Source: Firmicutes bacterium HGW-Firmicutes-1
GTDB taxonomy: Bacteria > Bacillota > Clostridia > Lachnospirales > Vallitaleaceae
Direction of reading: 5' to 3'
Length of the DNA: 64,000 nt
Assembly: GCA_002841625.1 (NCBI GenBank)
Contig: PHAG01000001.1
Coordinates: 248,001-312,000 of the forward strand
Positions 1 through 7,980 of this stretch are shown here, piece by piece. The position numbers and the translations under genes are program-made. Below the pieces are notes generated by a model. That model ran no database searches. It was not told the DNA's origin and saw only the letters and a program-made list of their open reading frames with translations. Each line of letters begins with the position of its first letter. Position 1 is the first letter of the stretch.

Positions 1-13
1 AAGCTTATAATGC

Positions 14-1135
14 TCAAATTATCCCCCCCCAAACTACACTTGCTAAGGCTTTCGTTATGCTACTTCCAGTTATTATACCCGCAACTGAGTCATTTTCATC
101 TAATACGACGAGATAATCGGACTTGGTTTCAATCAATCTATCAAAAGCATGTTTCGCATTGGTGGTAATCATAACAGTTTCAATATTGCTATCCACAATC
201 GTAGATACCATCTCACCAGGCTTACCATGTGCCCTTATATTTTCAATAGTCACTACACCTTTGAATCTATCGTTGGAATCCACAACAACTGCTGAATTCA
301 ACTCTCTCTGCTTCATGAGGGAAATACATTCAAGCGTTTTTTTGGTCTCTAGTACAATTAATACTTTTTTCTTCATAACATCAGCACAAGTCAAATCATT
401 ATCATTTGAAGAAGAAGTGATTTTCCCTAAAAAGTTACTAATGATTGGATCTGCTGGATTGTTAAGCATCTCTTCTGGTGCAGCTACTTGCAATATTTTA
501 CCTTTGGACATAAATACAATCTTATCAGCCATATTAACCGCTTCATCCATATCATGTGTCACAAATATAATGGTTTTATGTAATTTCTTTTGTAGTAACT
601 TCAGTTCATCTTGTAGGTTTTCTCTTGTAATGGGATCAAGCGCACCAAAAGGTTCATCCATTAATATAATAGGTGGTTCCCCTGCAAGTGCTCTTAGAAC
701 ACCAACACGCTGTTGTTGCCCCCCACTTAATTCATTTGGATATTTATGCGCATTTTCTTCATATGGCATATTCACAAGTTCTAACAGTTCACGTACCCTT
801 TGATTACATCTCTCTTTGCTCCACTTTAACAATTTAGGCACAACAGATATGTTCTCTTCAATGGTCATGTTAGGGAAAAGACCTATTTGTTGAATAACAT
901 AACCAATTTCTCTACGAAGCTCAACTGCATCGATATTCATAATGTTTTTATCATCAATGAAAATAGTACCTTCATCCATTTTGATTAATTTATTTATTAA
1001 TTTTAGCGTTGTAGTTTTACCACAACCAGAAGGTCCAATGAGTACAACAAACTCTCCATCGTTAATTGTTAAGTTTAGGTTATCAATAACTTTTACATTA
1101 TTGTACTTTTTACTAACATTCTCGTAAACAATCAT
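14..1135 (-). CDS. opuCA: Osmoprotectant ABC transporter ATP-binding protein with CBS pair (OpuCA/BusAA-like)
   Basis: ATPase of a glycine betaine/carnitine/choline-type importer. It powers uptake of compatible solutes at the inner face of the membrane. Visible motifs are Walker A GPSGCGKTT near residue 34, signature LSGGQQQR, Walker B ILMDEP followed by a switch His in FVTHD, and two CBS repeats in roughly the last 120 residues. The CBS pair is typical of the osmosensing OpuA/OpuC branch. The start chosen is the ATG at 1135, preceded by AGGAG at good spacing; the frame is open a little further upstream without a ribosome site. The permease genes would lie to the left, outside the window. A palindromic operator overlaps the promoter, and a BusR-like regulator lies upstream. 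A run of eight G residues (minus strand) sits four codons before the stop. The family call is firm; the exact substrate is inferred. Confidence 0.9.
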   Translation of the reverse strand: MIVYENVSKKYNNVKVIDNLNLTINDGEFVVLIGPSGCGKTTTLKLINKLIKMDEGTIFIDDKNIMNIDAVELRREIGYVIQQIGLFPNMTIEENISVVPKLLKWSKERCNQRVRELLELVNMPYEENAHKYPNELSGGQQQRVGVLRALAGEPPIILMDEPFGALDPITRENLQDELKLLQKKLHKTIIFVTHDMDEAVNMADKIVFMSKGKILQVAAPEEMLNNPADPIISNFLGKITSSSNDNDLTCADVMKKKVLIVLETKKTLECISLMKQRELNSAVVVDSNDRFKGVVTIENIRAHGKPGEMVSTIVDSNIETVMITTNAKHAFDRLIETKSDYLVVLDENDSVAGIITGSSITKALASVVWGGII

Positions 1136-1237
1136 GTATTTCTCCTCTCTATGTATGAAATCATTTGGTAATCTTGAATCAGAAAATTTATTTGTCAAGG
1201 TTCCCAAAAATCAATTTTTATGTTTTTCAAAAATAAC

Positions 1238-1276
1238 TGACAACTTAATTTTAACATCAAGTTGTCACATTGTAAA
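1238..1276 (-). promoter_or_regulatory. opuCA promoter with overlapping palindromic operator
   Basis: On the minus strand TTTACA (1276-1271) and TAAAAT (1253-1248) are separated by exactly 17 bases, a good vegetative promoter. A perfect inverted repeat, TGACAACTT and AAGTTGTCA with a 12-base spacer (1238-1246 and 1259-1267), brackets the -10 box, the layout of a repressor site. The adjacent BusR-like gene is the obvious candidate regulator; that link is inference. Confidence 0.7.
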
Positions 1277-1384
1277 CCACAACATTAAAATTACCAACTA
1301 AAAAACCAATTAATTGTACTTCATTTTTTTCCATTCTTCGTATCATAATCAAGCATGCTTGCTTATGATAACTTTTCTTGCAAA

Positions 1385-1415
1385 CAAAAAAAGCACCTGC
1401 AATTGAGATGCTTTA
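1385..1415 (-). terminator. Rho-independent terminator of the GntR/RCK_C gene
   Basis: On the minus strand AAAGCATCT pairs with AGGTGCTTT (one G-U pair) and is followed by a run of T. It separates the regulator gene from the opuCA promoter, so the transporter has its own transcript. Confidence 0.7.
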
Positions 1416-1475
1416 CAAATAAGCCATAAATTTTGTTATTTTCCGTCTTGTTATTATACCTGCCATTTTGCATTA

Positions 1476-2099
1476 TTAATTATTGAGGTACCCAATAATA
1501 CGTTCGTATGCATTCTCATCTCCAATAAATATAAAAATATCTCCTTCTGTAAATAGCGCATATGGACCGGGAGAAAGTATAATCTGCCCCTCTCTTCTAA
1601 TGGCTATAATCGTAGCTCCCGTATTCTGCCAAAAATTTACTTCTGCAATAGTCTTTTCTAAGAGCTTACACGAATTACCAATGCCAATTTCAATTGGTGA
1701 AAAGGGATTCGTATTCTTAAATCTTTCAGAAAAATCTATTAGTTTGTTGATTTTTAATTCTAAATCTTCATTCATTTTTCTTTTATTTTGAATTATGGTT
1801 AAAATATCCTTCTTGATATAATTCAAGGAATCTATGTTTTTAAATTTTTCTATAAATTTATATGCATCGTTTCTTGATTTCACAACTATTCCGCTTCCTT
1901 GATATACCTCAACGATAAATACATCCTCTAACAATATAATTGCTCTGCGTATAGTTTCTGGCGAAACATTATATTGACTTGCTAACGTTGATCTCCCATG
2001 AATCTTTGATCCGACTGCAAATTCCCCATTCGCTATTCTATTTGCTATATCAATTGCTATTTGTTGATATAAAGGTTTTATGATTTGTTCCTCTGGCAT
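1476..2099 (-). CDS. GntR-family regulator with C-terminal RCK_C (TrkA_C) domain, BusR-like
   Basis: A 207-residue protein with an N-terminal GntR winged helix-turn-helix (about residues 8-75), a short charged helical linker and a C-terminal TrkA_C/RCK_C domain (about 120-207) that carries the usual GATIIAI...SPGP...GDIF pattern. This architecture and length match BusR of lactococci and streptococci, a cyclic-di-AMP-responsive repressor of the busA betaine importer. Here the next gene downstream is the ATPase of just such an importer, which supports the same role. The start at 2099 is preceded by GGAGG. It lies 39 bases after the rRNA methyltransferase gene and may share its transcript. Ligand and target are inferred from family and context. 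Confidence 0.85.
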   Translation of the reverse strand: MPEEQIIKPLYQQIAIDIANRIANGEFAVGSKIHGRSTLASQYNVSPETIRRAIILLEDVFIVEVYQGSGIVVKSRNDAYKFIEKFKNIDSLNYIKKDILTIIQNKRKMNEDLELKINKLIDFSERFKNTNPFSPIEIGIGNSCKLLEKTIAEVNFWQNTGATIIAIRREGQIILSPGPYALFTEGDIFIFIGDENAYERIIGYLNN

Positions 2100-2138
2100 C
2101 TTAATCCTCCGTCTATAAATTTTACATTTTTTCCTAGC

Positions 2139-3329
2139 TTATTTCTTAATAAAAACAACCTTTAGATAATTACCTTCTTTAAATTCTTTTATCCCTCTAA
2201 AATCTTCTGGCAAGGAAAATTCTTCCACTATCTCATACTTCTCATTTATTTCTTTAAAAGCTTTATCAATAAACACCTTAAACATATCTATATCGAAATT
2301 ACTACAATTTGTGGAAGCAATCATAATACCATTGTCCTCTGTTATTTCTATAGCTTCCTTCAACAAACCAACATAATCCTTTGTCACACTGAAAGTATGC
2401 TTTTTAGATCTGGCAAAACTTGGAGGATCAAGAATAACGATATCAAACTTTAGATTTTTCTTAATAGCATATTTAAAATAATGAAATACATCTTCAACAA
2501 TGATATCCTGAGCTTCACAATCAATTCCGTTTATAATAAAATTCTCTCTCGTCTTACTTAAACTTCTATTCGCAAGATCGACACTCGTCGTCTTATACGC
2601 GCCCCCTAGTGCTGCAAATACCGAAAAAGCTCCAGTATACGAAAATGTATTTAAAACACTTTTTCCTTTTGCATATTTATCTCTAAGTTTCTTCCTTACC
2701 TCTCTTTGATCTAAAAACACGCCAACCATTGGCCCATCATTTAAATAGATTGAAAATTTTACACCATTTTCTTTCACTATAATTGGAAATTCCGCTCTTT
2801 TTCCACTAACAAAATCATCTTCCTCAATATATTTTCCCTCATCATCAAATCTTTTTTTCTGGTAAACCGCTTTATATTCAACCAATTTATAAAGTGAATT
2901 TAAAATGTCATCTTTAAACTCATAGATTCCCTTACTATACCAATTAATCAAGTAATAGCCATCGAAATAATCGATTGTTAAGCCGCCTATTCCATCACCT
3001 TCCCCATTAAATACCCTAAAAGCAGTAGTATCAGTATCATTATAATATCTTTTTCGTCTATCTATTGCCGACTTAATCCTATTCTCAAAAAAAATTTGAT
3101 CTATCTTTTCGTTTTCTTCTCTACTTAAAATCCATCCTGCTCCCTTATTCTGTTTTCCATAATACCCTTTTCCAATAAATTTCTTGTTTTCAGCGAAGAG
3201 ATTAACAAGTGTTCCTTCTTCCCCAACTTTCTCAAAGTCAATGATTGCTTCTTTTGATATTAAGGGGTATCCCATTTTATACTTTTTTATATGCTTAGAT
3301 TTTATATTTAAATCGACTTCATTTTTCAT
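2139..3329 (-). CDS. Class I SAM-dependent rRNA cytosine-C5 methyltransferase (RlmI family)
   Basis: Probably methylates a cytosine in 23S rRNA at carbon 5 using S-adenosylmethionine. It has an N-terminal PUA-like RNA-binding segment (about residues 10-80), a middle domain and a C-terminal Rossmann methyltransferase fold with NTFSYTGAF (SAM loop) and LDPPSF (motif IV). About 396 residues is the usual length for RlmI-like proteins. The start at 3329 is preferred because GGCAGG stands nine bases upstream; the ATG three codons earlier sits directly on that Shine-Dalgarno sequence. It is the first gene of a minus-strand pair with the GntR regulator. Confidence 0.85.
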   Translation of the reverse strand: MKNEVDLNIKSKHIKKYKMGYPLISKEAIIDFEKVGEEGTLVNLFAENKKFIGKGYYGKQNKGAGWILSREENEKIDQIFFENRIKSAIDRRKRYYNDTDTTAFRVFNGEGDGIGGLTIDYFDGYYLINWYSKGIYEFKDDILNSLYKLVEYKAVYQKKRFDDEGKYIEEDDFVSGKRAEFPIIVKENGVKFSIYLNDGPMVGVFLDQREVRKKLRDKYAKGKSVLNTFSYTGAFSVFAALGGAYKTTSVDLANRSLSKTRENFIINGIDCEAQDIIVEDVFHYFKYAIKKNLKFDIVILDPPSFARSKKHTFSVTKDYVGLLKEAIEITEDNGIMIASTNCSNFDIDMFKVFIDKAFKEINEKYEIVEEFSLPEDFRGIKEFKEGNYLKVVFIKK

Positions 3330-3391
3330 TCGTATCATCCTGCCTTTTTAATTATCTGATATGATAAATTTGATGATTATCTGCTATACTC

Positions 3392-3958
3392 TTACTCCTT
3401 ATAATGATAGAGAATTTTACTTTTTTGTAATCGCTGATAGTGTTTTATCTTATGGCCAAGCGCATTCACTTGAAAAAACCAAATAGAAAATATTTCCCAT
3501 ATAGCAACCCACGCACCAATAAATAAGCCCTCTGAAATAATACGATCAAATAGTGGGTCTAGAATTATTTTATTTGAAAATACCGTTGAAATCAATAATA
3601 ATGTACCGATAATAAAAAACAATACGGTACTTCTCATCAATCGATAACGTTCTGACTGGGTTTGACGAATCTTATATCCAAAATAATTATGAATCCCCTC
3701 AATGCTCCTTGTCTCCCGTTTCACATCATATAAATGCATCAACAGGAAAAAATCAACTATAAACTCTCGCTTCTTCGGAATCTCATATGAACAAGACATC
3801 AGGTACTCAAGCAAATCCTCATCTAAATCCCGATTCACAAAAGGTGAGTAATCCCAATCACTATATACATCCCGATAGTCATTGAGTTGAATATCAATAT
3901 GATATATCTTTTTATTCTCATCATAACGATAGATAGTTTTTAGTATCTTTTCCTTCAT
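3392..3958 (-). CDS. Hypothetical membrane protein with two C-terminal transmembrane segments
   Basis: About 188 residues, family not recognised. The first 110 residues are soluble, rich in acidic and aromatic residues (YRDVYSDWDYSPF region). Two hydrophobic segments follow (roughly residues 113-132 and 145-165), then a basic tail of about 20 residues. Both ends should therefore lie in the cytoplasm. The start at 3958 follows GAGG; an in-frame ATG ten codons upstream lacks a good site. It stands alone on the minus strand, with about 60 bases to the methyltransferase start. No function can be proposed. Confidence 0.6.
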   Translation of the reverse strand: MKEKILKTIYRYDENKKIYHIDIQLNDYRDVYSDWDYSPFVNRDLDEDLLEYLMSCSYEIPKKREFIVDFFLLMHLYDVKRETRSIEGIHNYFGYKIRQTQSERYRLMRSTVLFFIIGTLLLISTVFSNKIILDPLFDRIISEGLFIGAWVAIWEIFSIWFFQVNALGHKIKHYQRLQKSKILYHYKE

Positions 3959-4138
3959 TTCCTCACCTTTGCTTTTACTTATTGTCATTATTGAGATTAT
4001 TATAGTCTATATTGGCCAATTGTCAATAGATTTCTATTTATCTCTAATCATTATAAGGCATTTTCAAATGTAATAATTAGGTAATAGGGATGATTTTTGT
4101 AGTTTAATTAACATTCATCTTTACTCTTCAAAAAATAA

Positions 4139-5794
4139 TTAATAACAAATAACAGGAGTCCCAGTATCAATATTATCGTAAATTACATTTACTACATCGT
4201 AGGAACAATTTATACAACCATGAGACCCATCTGTCTCATAAATATTTCCTCCAAACTTACTTCTCCAATTTGCATCATGCATTCCTATACCTCCGTTAAA
4301 AGGCATCCAAAAGGTAACCGGAGCTGCGTAATCTGGACCTCTTAATACAACATTCTTTGCTTTTCTTTTTAATGTGTATACGCCTACCGGTGTTGCATGA
4401 CCGCTACTTACATTGCCCGTAACAATATTCCCTTCTACAAGAAGCGCGTCACTTTTATAAAACCATATATGCTGCTTGGTCAAACTTATTTCTACATAGG
4501 TATTGCCGATATCACAGTATGAGGGTTCCAGTATAGTAGTTGATCCTTTTTTAATAGTTGAAATCAAATTTTGCATTTCTATATCTTTATGAATAGAGTT
4601 TGCAAAATCACCTCCATCGATTTGTATTGCTTCACCTGAAGATGTTTTAATGTTTCTTGTCCTTCCGATCGTATTGTATTTTTCTGATAATACATCTATA
4701 TACTCTTCCACTTTCCTCTCATTGATTGCAACATCAAAATTTTCATCAACTATTAGCCATTTATTTATTATGGAACCGTCTAAAACTTCTTTACTGTTTC
4801 CGAAAGTATAGATAATTGTTGAAGATGCGTACTGATTAAGGATATTTTTAACCTCTATTGTCTTTTGTGACTTATAATTATACTTCGGCTCTATGTAGCA
4901 CCTGATTAATTCCAAATCAAGCTCTACTTCCGCCTTAGATAATGTATCCGACAAATGAGCATATAATTTCGATTGATCTACCTTGTTTCCAGAGATTTCA
5001 TCTACAATTACATAATAGCCATCTACGTATTGAAAACTGGGATTTCTAGGTTCGATAATATTTCTGCTATCAAGGCAAGAGAGCTTATCTATTCGTTCCT
5101 TTAATAGTAGCTCATCATATGTAACTCTTACGGTCATTTCGTAATCATTTTTATTGAAATATGCTAAAATCCAGTTAAAAGGATTTTGATTTTGCCAATC
5201 TTTAAGTTCATTAAACTCAAGCAAATTATACTTCAAACCTACCTCAGTGGCTTTTATTTGTTCGCTTTTTCCTCCTCGCTCTTTAAGGTTTAAACTATAA
5301 TTCTCAAGCTCTGATATCATTAGAATTTTTACATTCTTTACCGATTTCCCTGAAACATTTATTCCATTAATTTCAGAGCCAAAATAAAAATGATTCATGA
5401 AAAATACTGTCATAACAAAATAGATGCCGAGTAAAATGCAAAGAGTAATTATGATGTGTAGAACAAATTTCTTGTAGTTTTTTAATGGTTTATCTTCTGG
5501 TTTTTGTTCTTGTTCTTCCTGCTCTTGTTCTTCTCGTTCTTCTTGTTCTTCTTGTTTTTCTTGTTTTTCTTGTTTTTCTTGTTTTTCTTGTTCTTCTTGT
5601 TTTTCTTGTTCTTCTTGCTGTTCTTGCTGTTCTTGCTGTTCTTGCTGTTCTTCTTGTTCTGCTGATTTCTCCACTTCATTTTCTAATAGACTTTCCATTT
5701 GCTCTTCTGTCAGATTTTTCACTTCATTCTCTATTGGATTGTTCACGCCCTTTTCCATTTGATTACCTGTTGTGGTTCCCACTTCCTTTTCCAT
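4139..5794 (-). CDS. Membrane-anchored L,D-transpeptidase (YkuD) with Glu/Gln/Lys-rich cytoplasmic tail
   Basis: Forms 3-3 cross-links in peptidoglycan outside the membrane. The predicted 551-residue protein starts with a long charged N-terminal tail containing a degenerate EQ/EK repeat (about residues 45-100). A single membrane segment follows (about 115-138), then an extracellular region resembling the putative peptidoglycan-binding domain found in such proteins, and a C-terminal YkuD catalytic domain with GMHD and SHGCINCSY; the Cys in the latter is the expected nucleophile. The start at 5794 has AGGATGG upstream; the frame runs 26 codons further without support. It stands alone, apparently monocistronic. 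The repeat tail is unusual and probably varies in length between strains. Confidence 0.85.
   Translation of the reverse strand: MEKEVGTTTGNQMEKGVNNPIENEVKNLTEEQMESLLENEVEKSAEQEEQQEQQEQQEQQEEQEKQEEQEKQEKQEKQEKQEEQEEREEQEQEEQEQKPEDKPLKNYKKFVLHIIITLCILLGIYFVMTVFFMNHFYFGSEINGINVSGKSVKNVKILMISELENYSLNLKERGGKSEQIKATEVGLKYNLLEFNELKDWQNQNPFNWILAYFNKNDYEMTVRVTYDELLLKERIDKLSCLDSRNIIEPRNPSFQYVDGYYVIVDEISGNKVDQSKLYAHLSDTLSKAEVELDLELIRCYIEPKYNYKSQKTIEVKNILNQYASSTIIYTFGNSKEVLDGSIINKWLIVDENFDVAINERKVEEYIDVLSEKYNTIGRTRNIKTSSGEAIQIDGGDFANSIHKDIEMQNLISTIKKGSTTILEPSYCDIGNTYVEISLTKQHIWFYKSDALLVEGNIVTGNVSSGHATPVGVYTLKRKAKNVVLRGPDYAAPVTFWMPFNGGIGMHDANWRSKFGGNIYETDGSHGCINCSYDVVNVIYDNIDTGTPVICY
5500..5670 (-). repeat. 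In-frame tandem trinucleotide-type repeat (GAA/CAA-rich) in the L,D-transpeptidase gene
   Basis: On the plus strand the tract is a degenerate array of TTCTTG and TTCTTGTTTTTC units. On the coding strand it encodes alternating Glu, Gln and Lys. All variants are multiples of three, so copy-number slippage would change tail length without breaking the frame. Confidence 0.8.
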
Positions 5795-6277
5795 AATACC
5801 ATCCTTTAATACTAGCAAATTTATAATTAGTGCCACTTTTAGAGATAAGTTTATCAACATTAATAAAGACAATAAAGTCTACTGTCAATTTTATGTGGTA
5901 GCATTCATATTTAAAACGATTATCTCAGATTATGATTTAGAATTAGTTATCACAATTTAGACTAATAAAAAAAGAGCAGCAATTTTATTTTTAAACTGCT
6001 AGTCTTTTTATCGAGATTAGTTTGGGATAAATATAACAATTATGTAAACCTGTTTCAAAACATGATATTACTTCTAATTTAGGTTGGCTTTTTCTGTTTA
6101 TATGAATCTAACTAAACATAGGTGTTCTATATGTTTCCGAACAAAAACTACTTTAGATATCTAACTAACTTGCAATTTAACAATAAAAACCACAAACTCA
6201 GAAATTATTTAACTGTTTTTGTGGTTTTATATTTTCTAAAAACGAATCCCTAAATGATAGCTTGTAGGGTACATAAT
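5795..6277. other. Intergenic region between the L,D-transpeptidase and tlp genes
   Basis: No gene seen. It contains the promoter region of the transpeptidase, a weak hairpin at about 5970-6009 (AGCAG pairing CTGCT, with A-rich and T-rich flanks) and the tlp terminator near 6186-6228. The rest is AT-rich with no recognised feature. Confidence 0.5.
6186..6228 (-). terminator. Terminator downstream of tlp
   Basis: AAAACCACAAA and TTTGTGGTTTT form an 11-base perfect stem with T-rich sequence on both sides. It can serve the minus-strand tlp gene. Confidence 0.65.
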
Positions 6278-6505
6278 TTACTTATAACCATCCTTTTTGT
6301 CCATAGCTTCATCTTTAATTTCTTCTCTCATACCATTGAGAGCACCTTCTCTACGTTCATTTCTCGCTTTTAATGTTTCTATCGTTTTCTCATCATCTGT
6401 TTCATCAATCATATCTTCTGCTCTATGAATATTCTCTAAAGTCATATCTATATTGTATTGAATTCTTTCTACATTATCACTTCTATCGTCTTTATTGTGT
6501 TTCAT
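6278..6505 (-). CDS. tlp: Small acid-soluble spore protein Tlp
   Basis: A 75-residue hydrophilic protein with the Tlp hallmark DDRSDNVERIQ near the N-terminus, a central ENI-(x)-AED segment and NERREGAL further on, ending in DGYK. Tlp proteins accumulate in the developing forespore core and are degraded at germination. Length and motif order match the Bacillus and Clostridium family. It is transcribed alone, between two hairpins. It is the clearest evidence in the window that the organism makes endospores; expression under a forespore sigma factor is expected from the family but no promoter was assigned. Confidence 0.88.
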   Translation of the reverse strand: MKHNKDDRSDNVERIQYNIDMTLENIHRAEDMIDETDDEKTIETLKARNERREGALNGMREEIKDEAMDKKDGYK

Positions 6506-6686
6506 CGTTCTTGTCTCCTTTATATGAATAGTTTTTGGTGAGCTTATGTTAAACGCCTACGTCTTATCTTTTGTATATCTATTGCTTTTATTCATCTATC
6601 ATTAAAATCTCCTAACTATATTTATATTTATCTTCCTCACTAATTTCTTAATAAAAATAAGCTTAACATATTATCTTTCTATATAG

Positions 6687-6710
6687 AAAAGCACCCCATT
6701 TGGGATGCTA
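6687..6710 (-). terminator. Terminator of the diacylglycerol kinase-family gene
   Basis: On the minus strand AGCATCCC pairs with GGGGTGCT (one G-U pair), followed by TTTTC. It lies about 50 bases after the stop codon. Confidence 0.6.
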
Positions 6711-6756
6711 ATAAATTTTACAATATAGGATATGTATTAAGTCAAACTAACTAATG

Positions 6757-7638
6757 TTATGGAACCAATATTTGCAATGCCTTTTCCTCAATTTGTACAG
6801 AAATGTTATCACTCCAAATAATTTCACCATCAATATTAATTGGCATGGCTTGTTCACTTTTAACCATTAACTTTTTTCCCCTACAAACTGATACTTCGTC
6901 AAGAGATTCATGCTTTCCATTAATAAATCTAGGAAGTAAAATCAAAGCTTTCATCCTTGATACTTTAGCAATTATACCAAAATCCAATTCACCATCATCT
7001 AATAAAGCTTTAGGTGCCGGTTGCATACCACCACCATAATAACGTCCATTTGCCATAGTGATAAATAGAATACGTTTCTTCATAATGCTTTGATTATCAA
7101 CACTAATGAAAACCGAATAATCTTTTAGTCGAATGAGATTCCTAAAAATACTGATAAGATAAGAAAATTCACCACTTACCATAGGAATTCGTTTATATTT
7201 TTCTGCTTGATGTACAACTAATGCATCAAATCCGATTGATGCGATATTAGTATAATATCTATCGTTGATCTTTCCCAAATCAATCACTTTCAATTTTTGT
7301 TTTTGATATCGCTTAAGTATTTCAACAGGATCCTTTATATTCGTTATTCCCTTTATAAAATCATTGCCGGATCCACAGGGAACAGCAGCTACTATTGTTT
7401 CGCTATAGTACTTTGACTGAAGCACTCCATTAATGATTTCATTTAATGTCCCGTCACCACCAAGAGAATAAATAATCGTATGCTGTCTCGCATAAGTTTT
7501 AGCAAGCTCCGTTGCATGTCCTTTATAACTGGTCACTAAAATCAAAGGATTATTATAAGTTTCTTGAATATAATCTTTTAGATTAATCCCCTTTTTCTTA
7601 CCTGCTTCAGGATTAATAATAAATACATGTCTTTTCAT
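6757..7638 (-). CDS. Diacylglycerol/lipid kinase family protein (DagK/YegS-like)
   Basis: Phosphorylates a lipid such as diacylglycerol, probably returning it to the phospholipid pool at the membrane. The 293-residue protein carries the ATP-binding GGDGTLNE motif near residue 59 and PCGSGNDF near residue 90. The C-terminal beta-rich domain follows with GGGMQPAP and DDGELD. Size is normal for the family. The start at 7638 is the first ATG. Divergent from the catalase gene, with 342 bases between them. Some relatives act on sphingosine or undecaprenol, so the substrate is not certain. Confidence 0.85.
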   Translation of the reverse strand: MKRHVFIINPEAGKKKGINLKDYIQETYNNPLILVTSYKGHATELAKTYARQHTIIYSLGGDGTLNEIINGVLQSKYYSETIVAAVPCGSGNDFIKGITNIKDPVEILKRYQKQKLKVIDLGKINDRYYTNIASIGFDALVVHQAEKYKRIPMVSGEFSYLISIFRNLIRLKDYSVFISVDNQSIMKKRILFITMANGRYYGGGMQPAPKALLDDGELDFGIIAKVSRMKALILLPRFINGKHESLDEVSVCRGKKLMVKSEQAMPINIDGEIIWSDNISVQIEEKALQILVP

Positions 7639-7980
7639 TTTTATCTCTTTTCTATTTTTTTATGATATTTATTTGAGTAAAGTTCATTCTTGTGGTTAAC
7701 AATATATTCTTAACAACAATTAAATATAAAATTTCATATTTATTTCTATATAGCAGTTTTAATTATTATCAACAATTTTACCATTAACAAGCAAAAAAAT
7801 CCACCTCATTCAAATTTATTAATGTGTATTATTGATGAAATAATAGTATACAATTTTCCGACTGAGGAATACTTAAATATAATTACATTATTAAAAGATT
7901 AGAATGGTCTAATGATTATTAACATTATTTATTAATCTAATAGACTGCGCATTCGATATTCTAAATCTGAAGGAGGTATC
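7639..7980. promoter_or_regulatory. Divergent intergenic region upstream of the catalase gene, with palindromes
   Basis: No gene seen. Within 70 bases of the catalase start there is a perfect palindrome ATTAGA-ATGG-TCTAAT (7898-7913), followed at once by an AT-rich imperfect palindrome (7914-7937). A TATAAT at 7878-7883 could be a -10 box, but no convincing -35 pairs with it. These may be regulator sites; the regulator is not identified. Confidence 0.4.

Noticed and set aside
5485-5796. Long open frame on the plus strand, Leu/Val-rich, opposite the transpeptidase tail
   Set aside because: It is the mirror of the EQ/EK repeat; no ribosome site and no family features.
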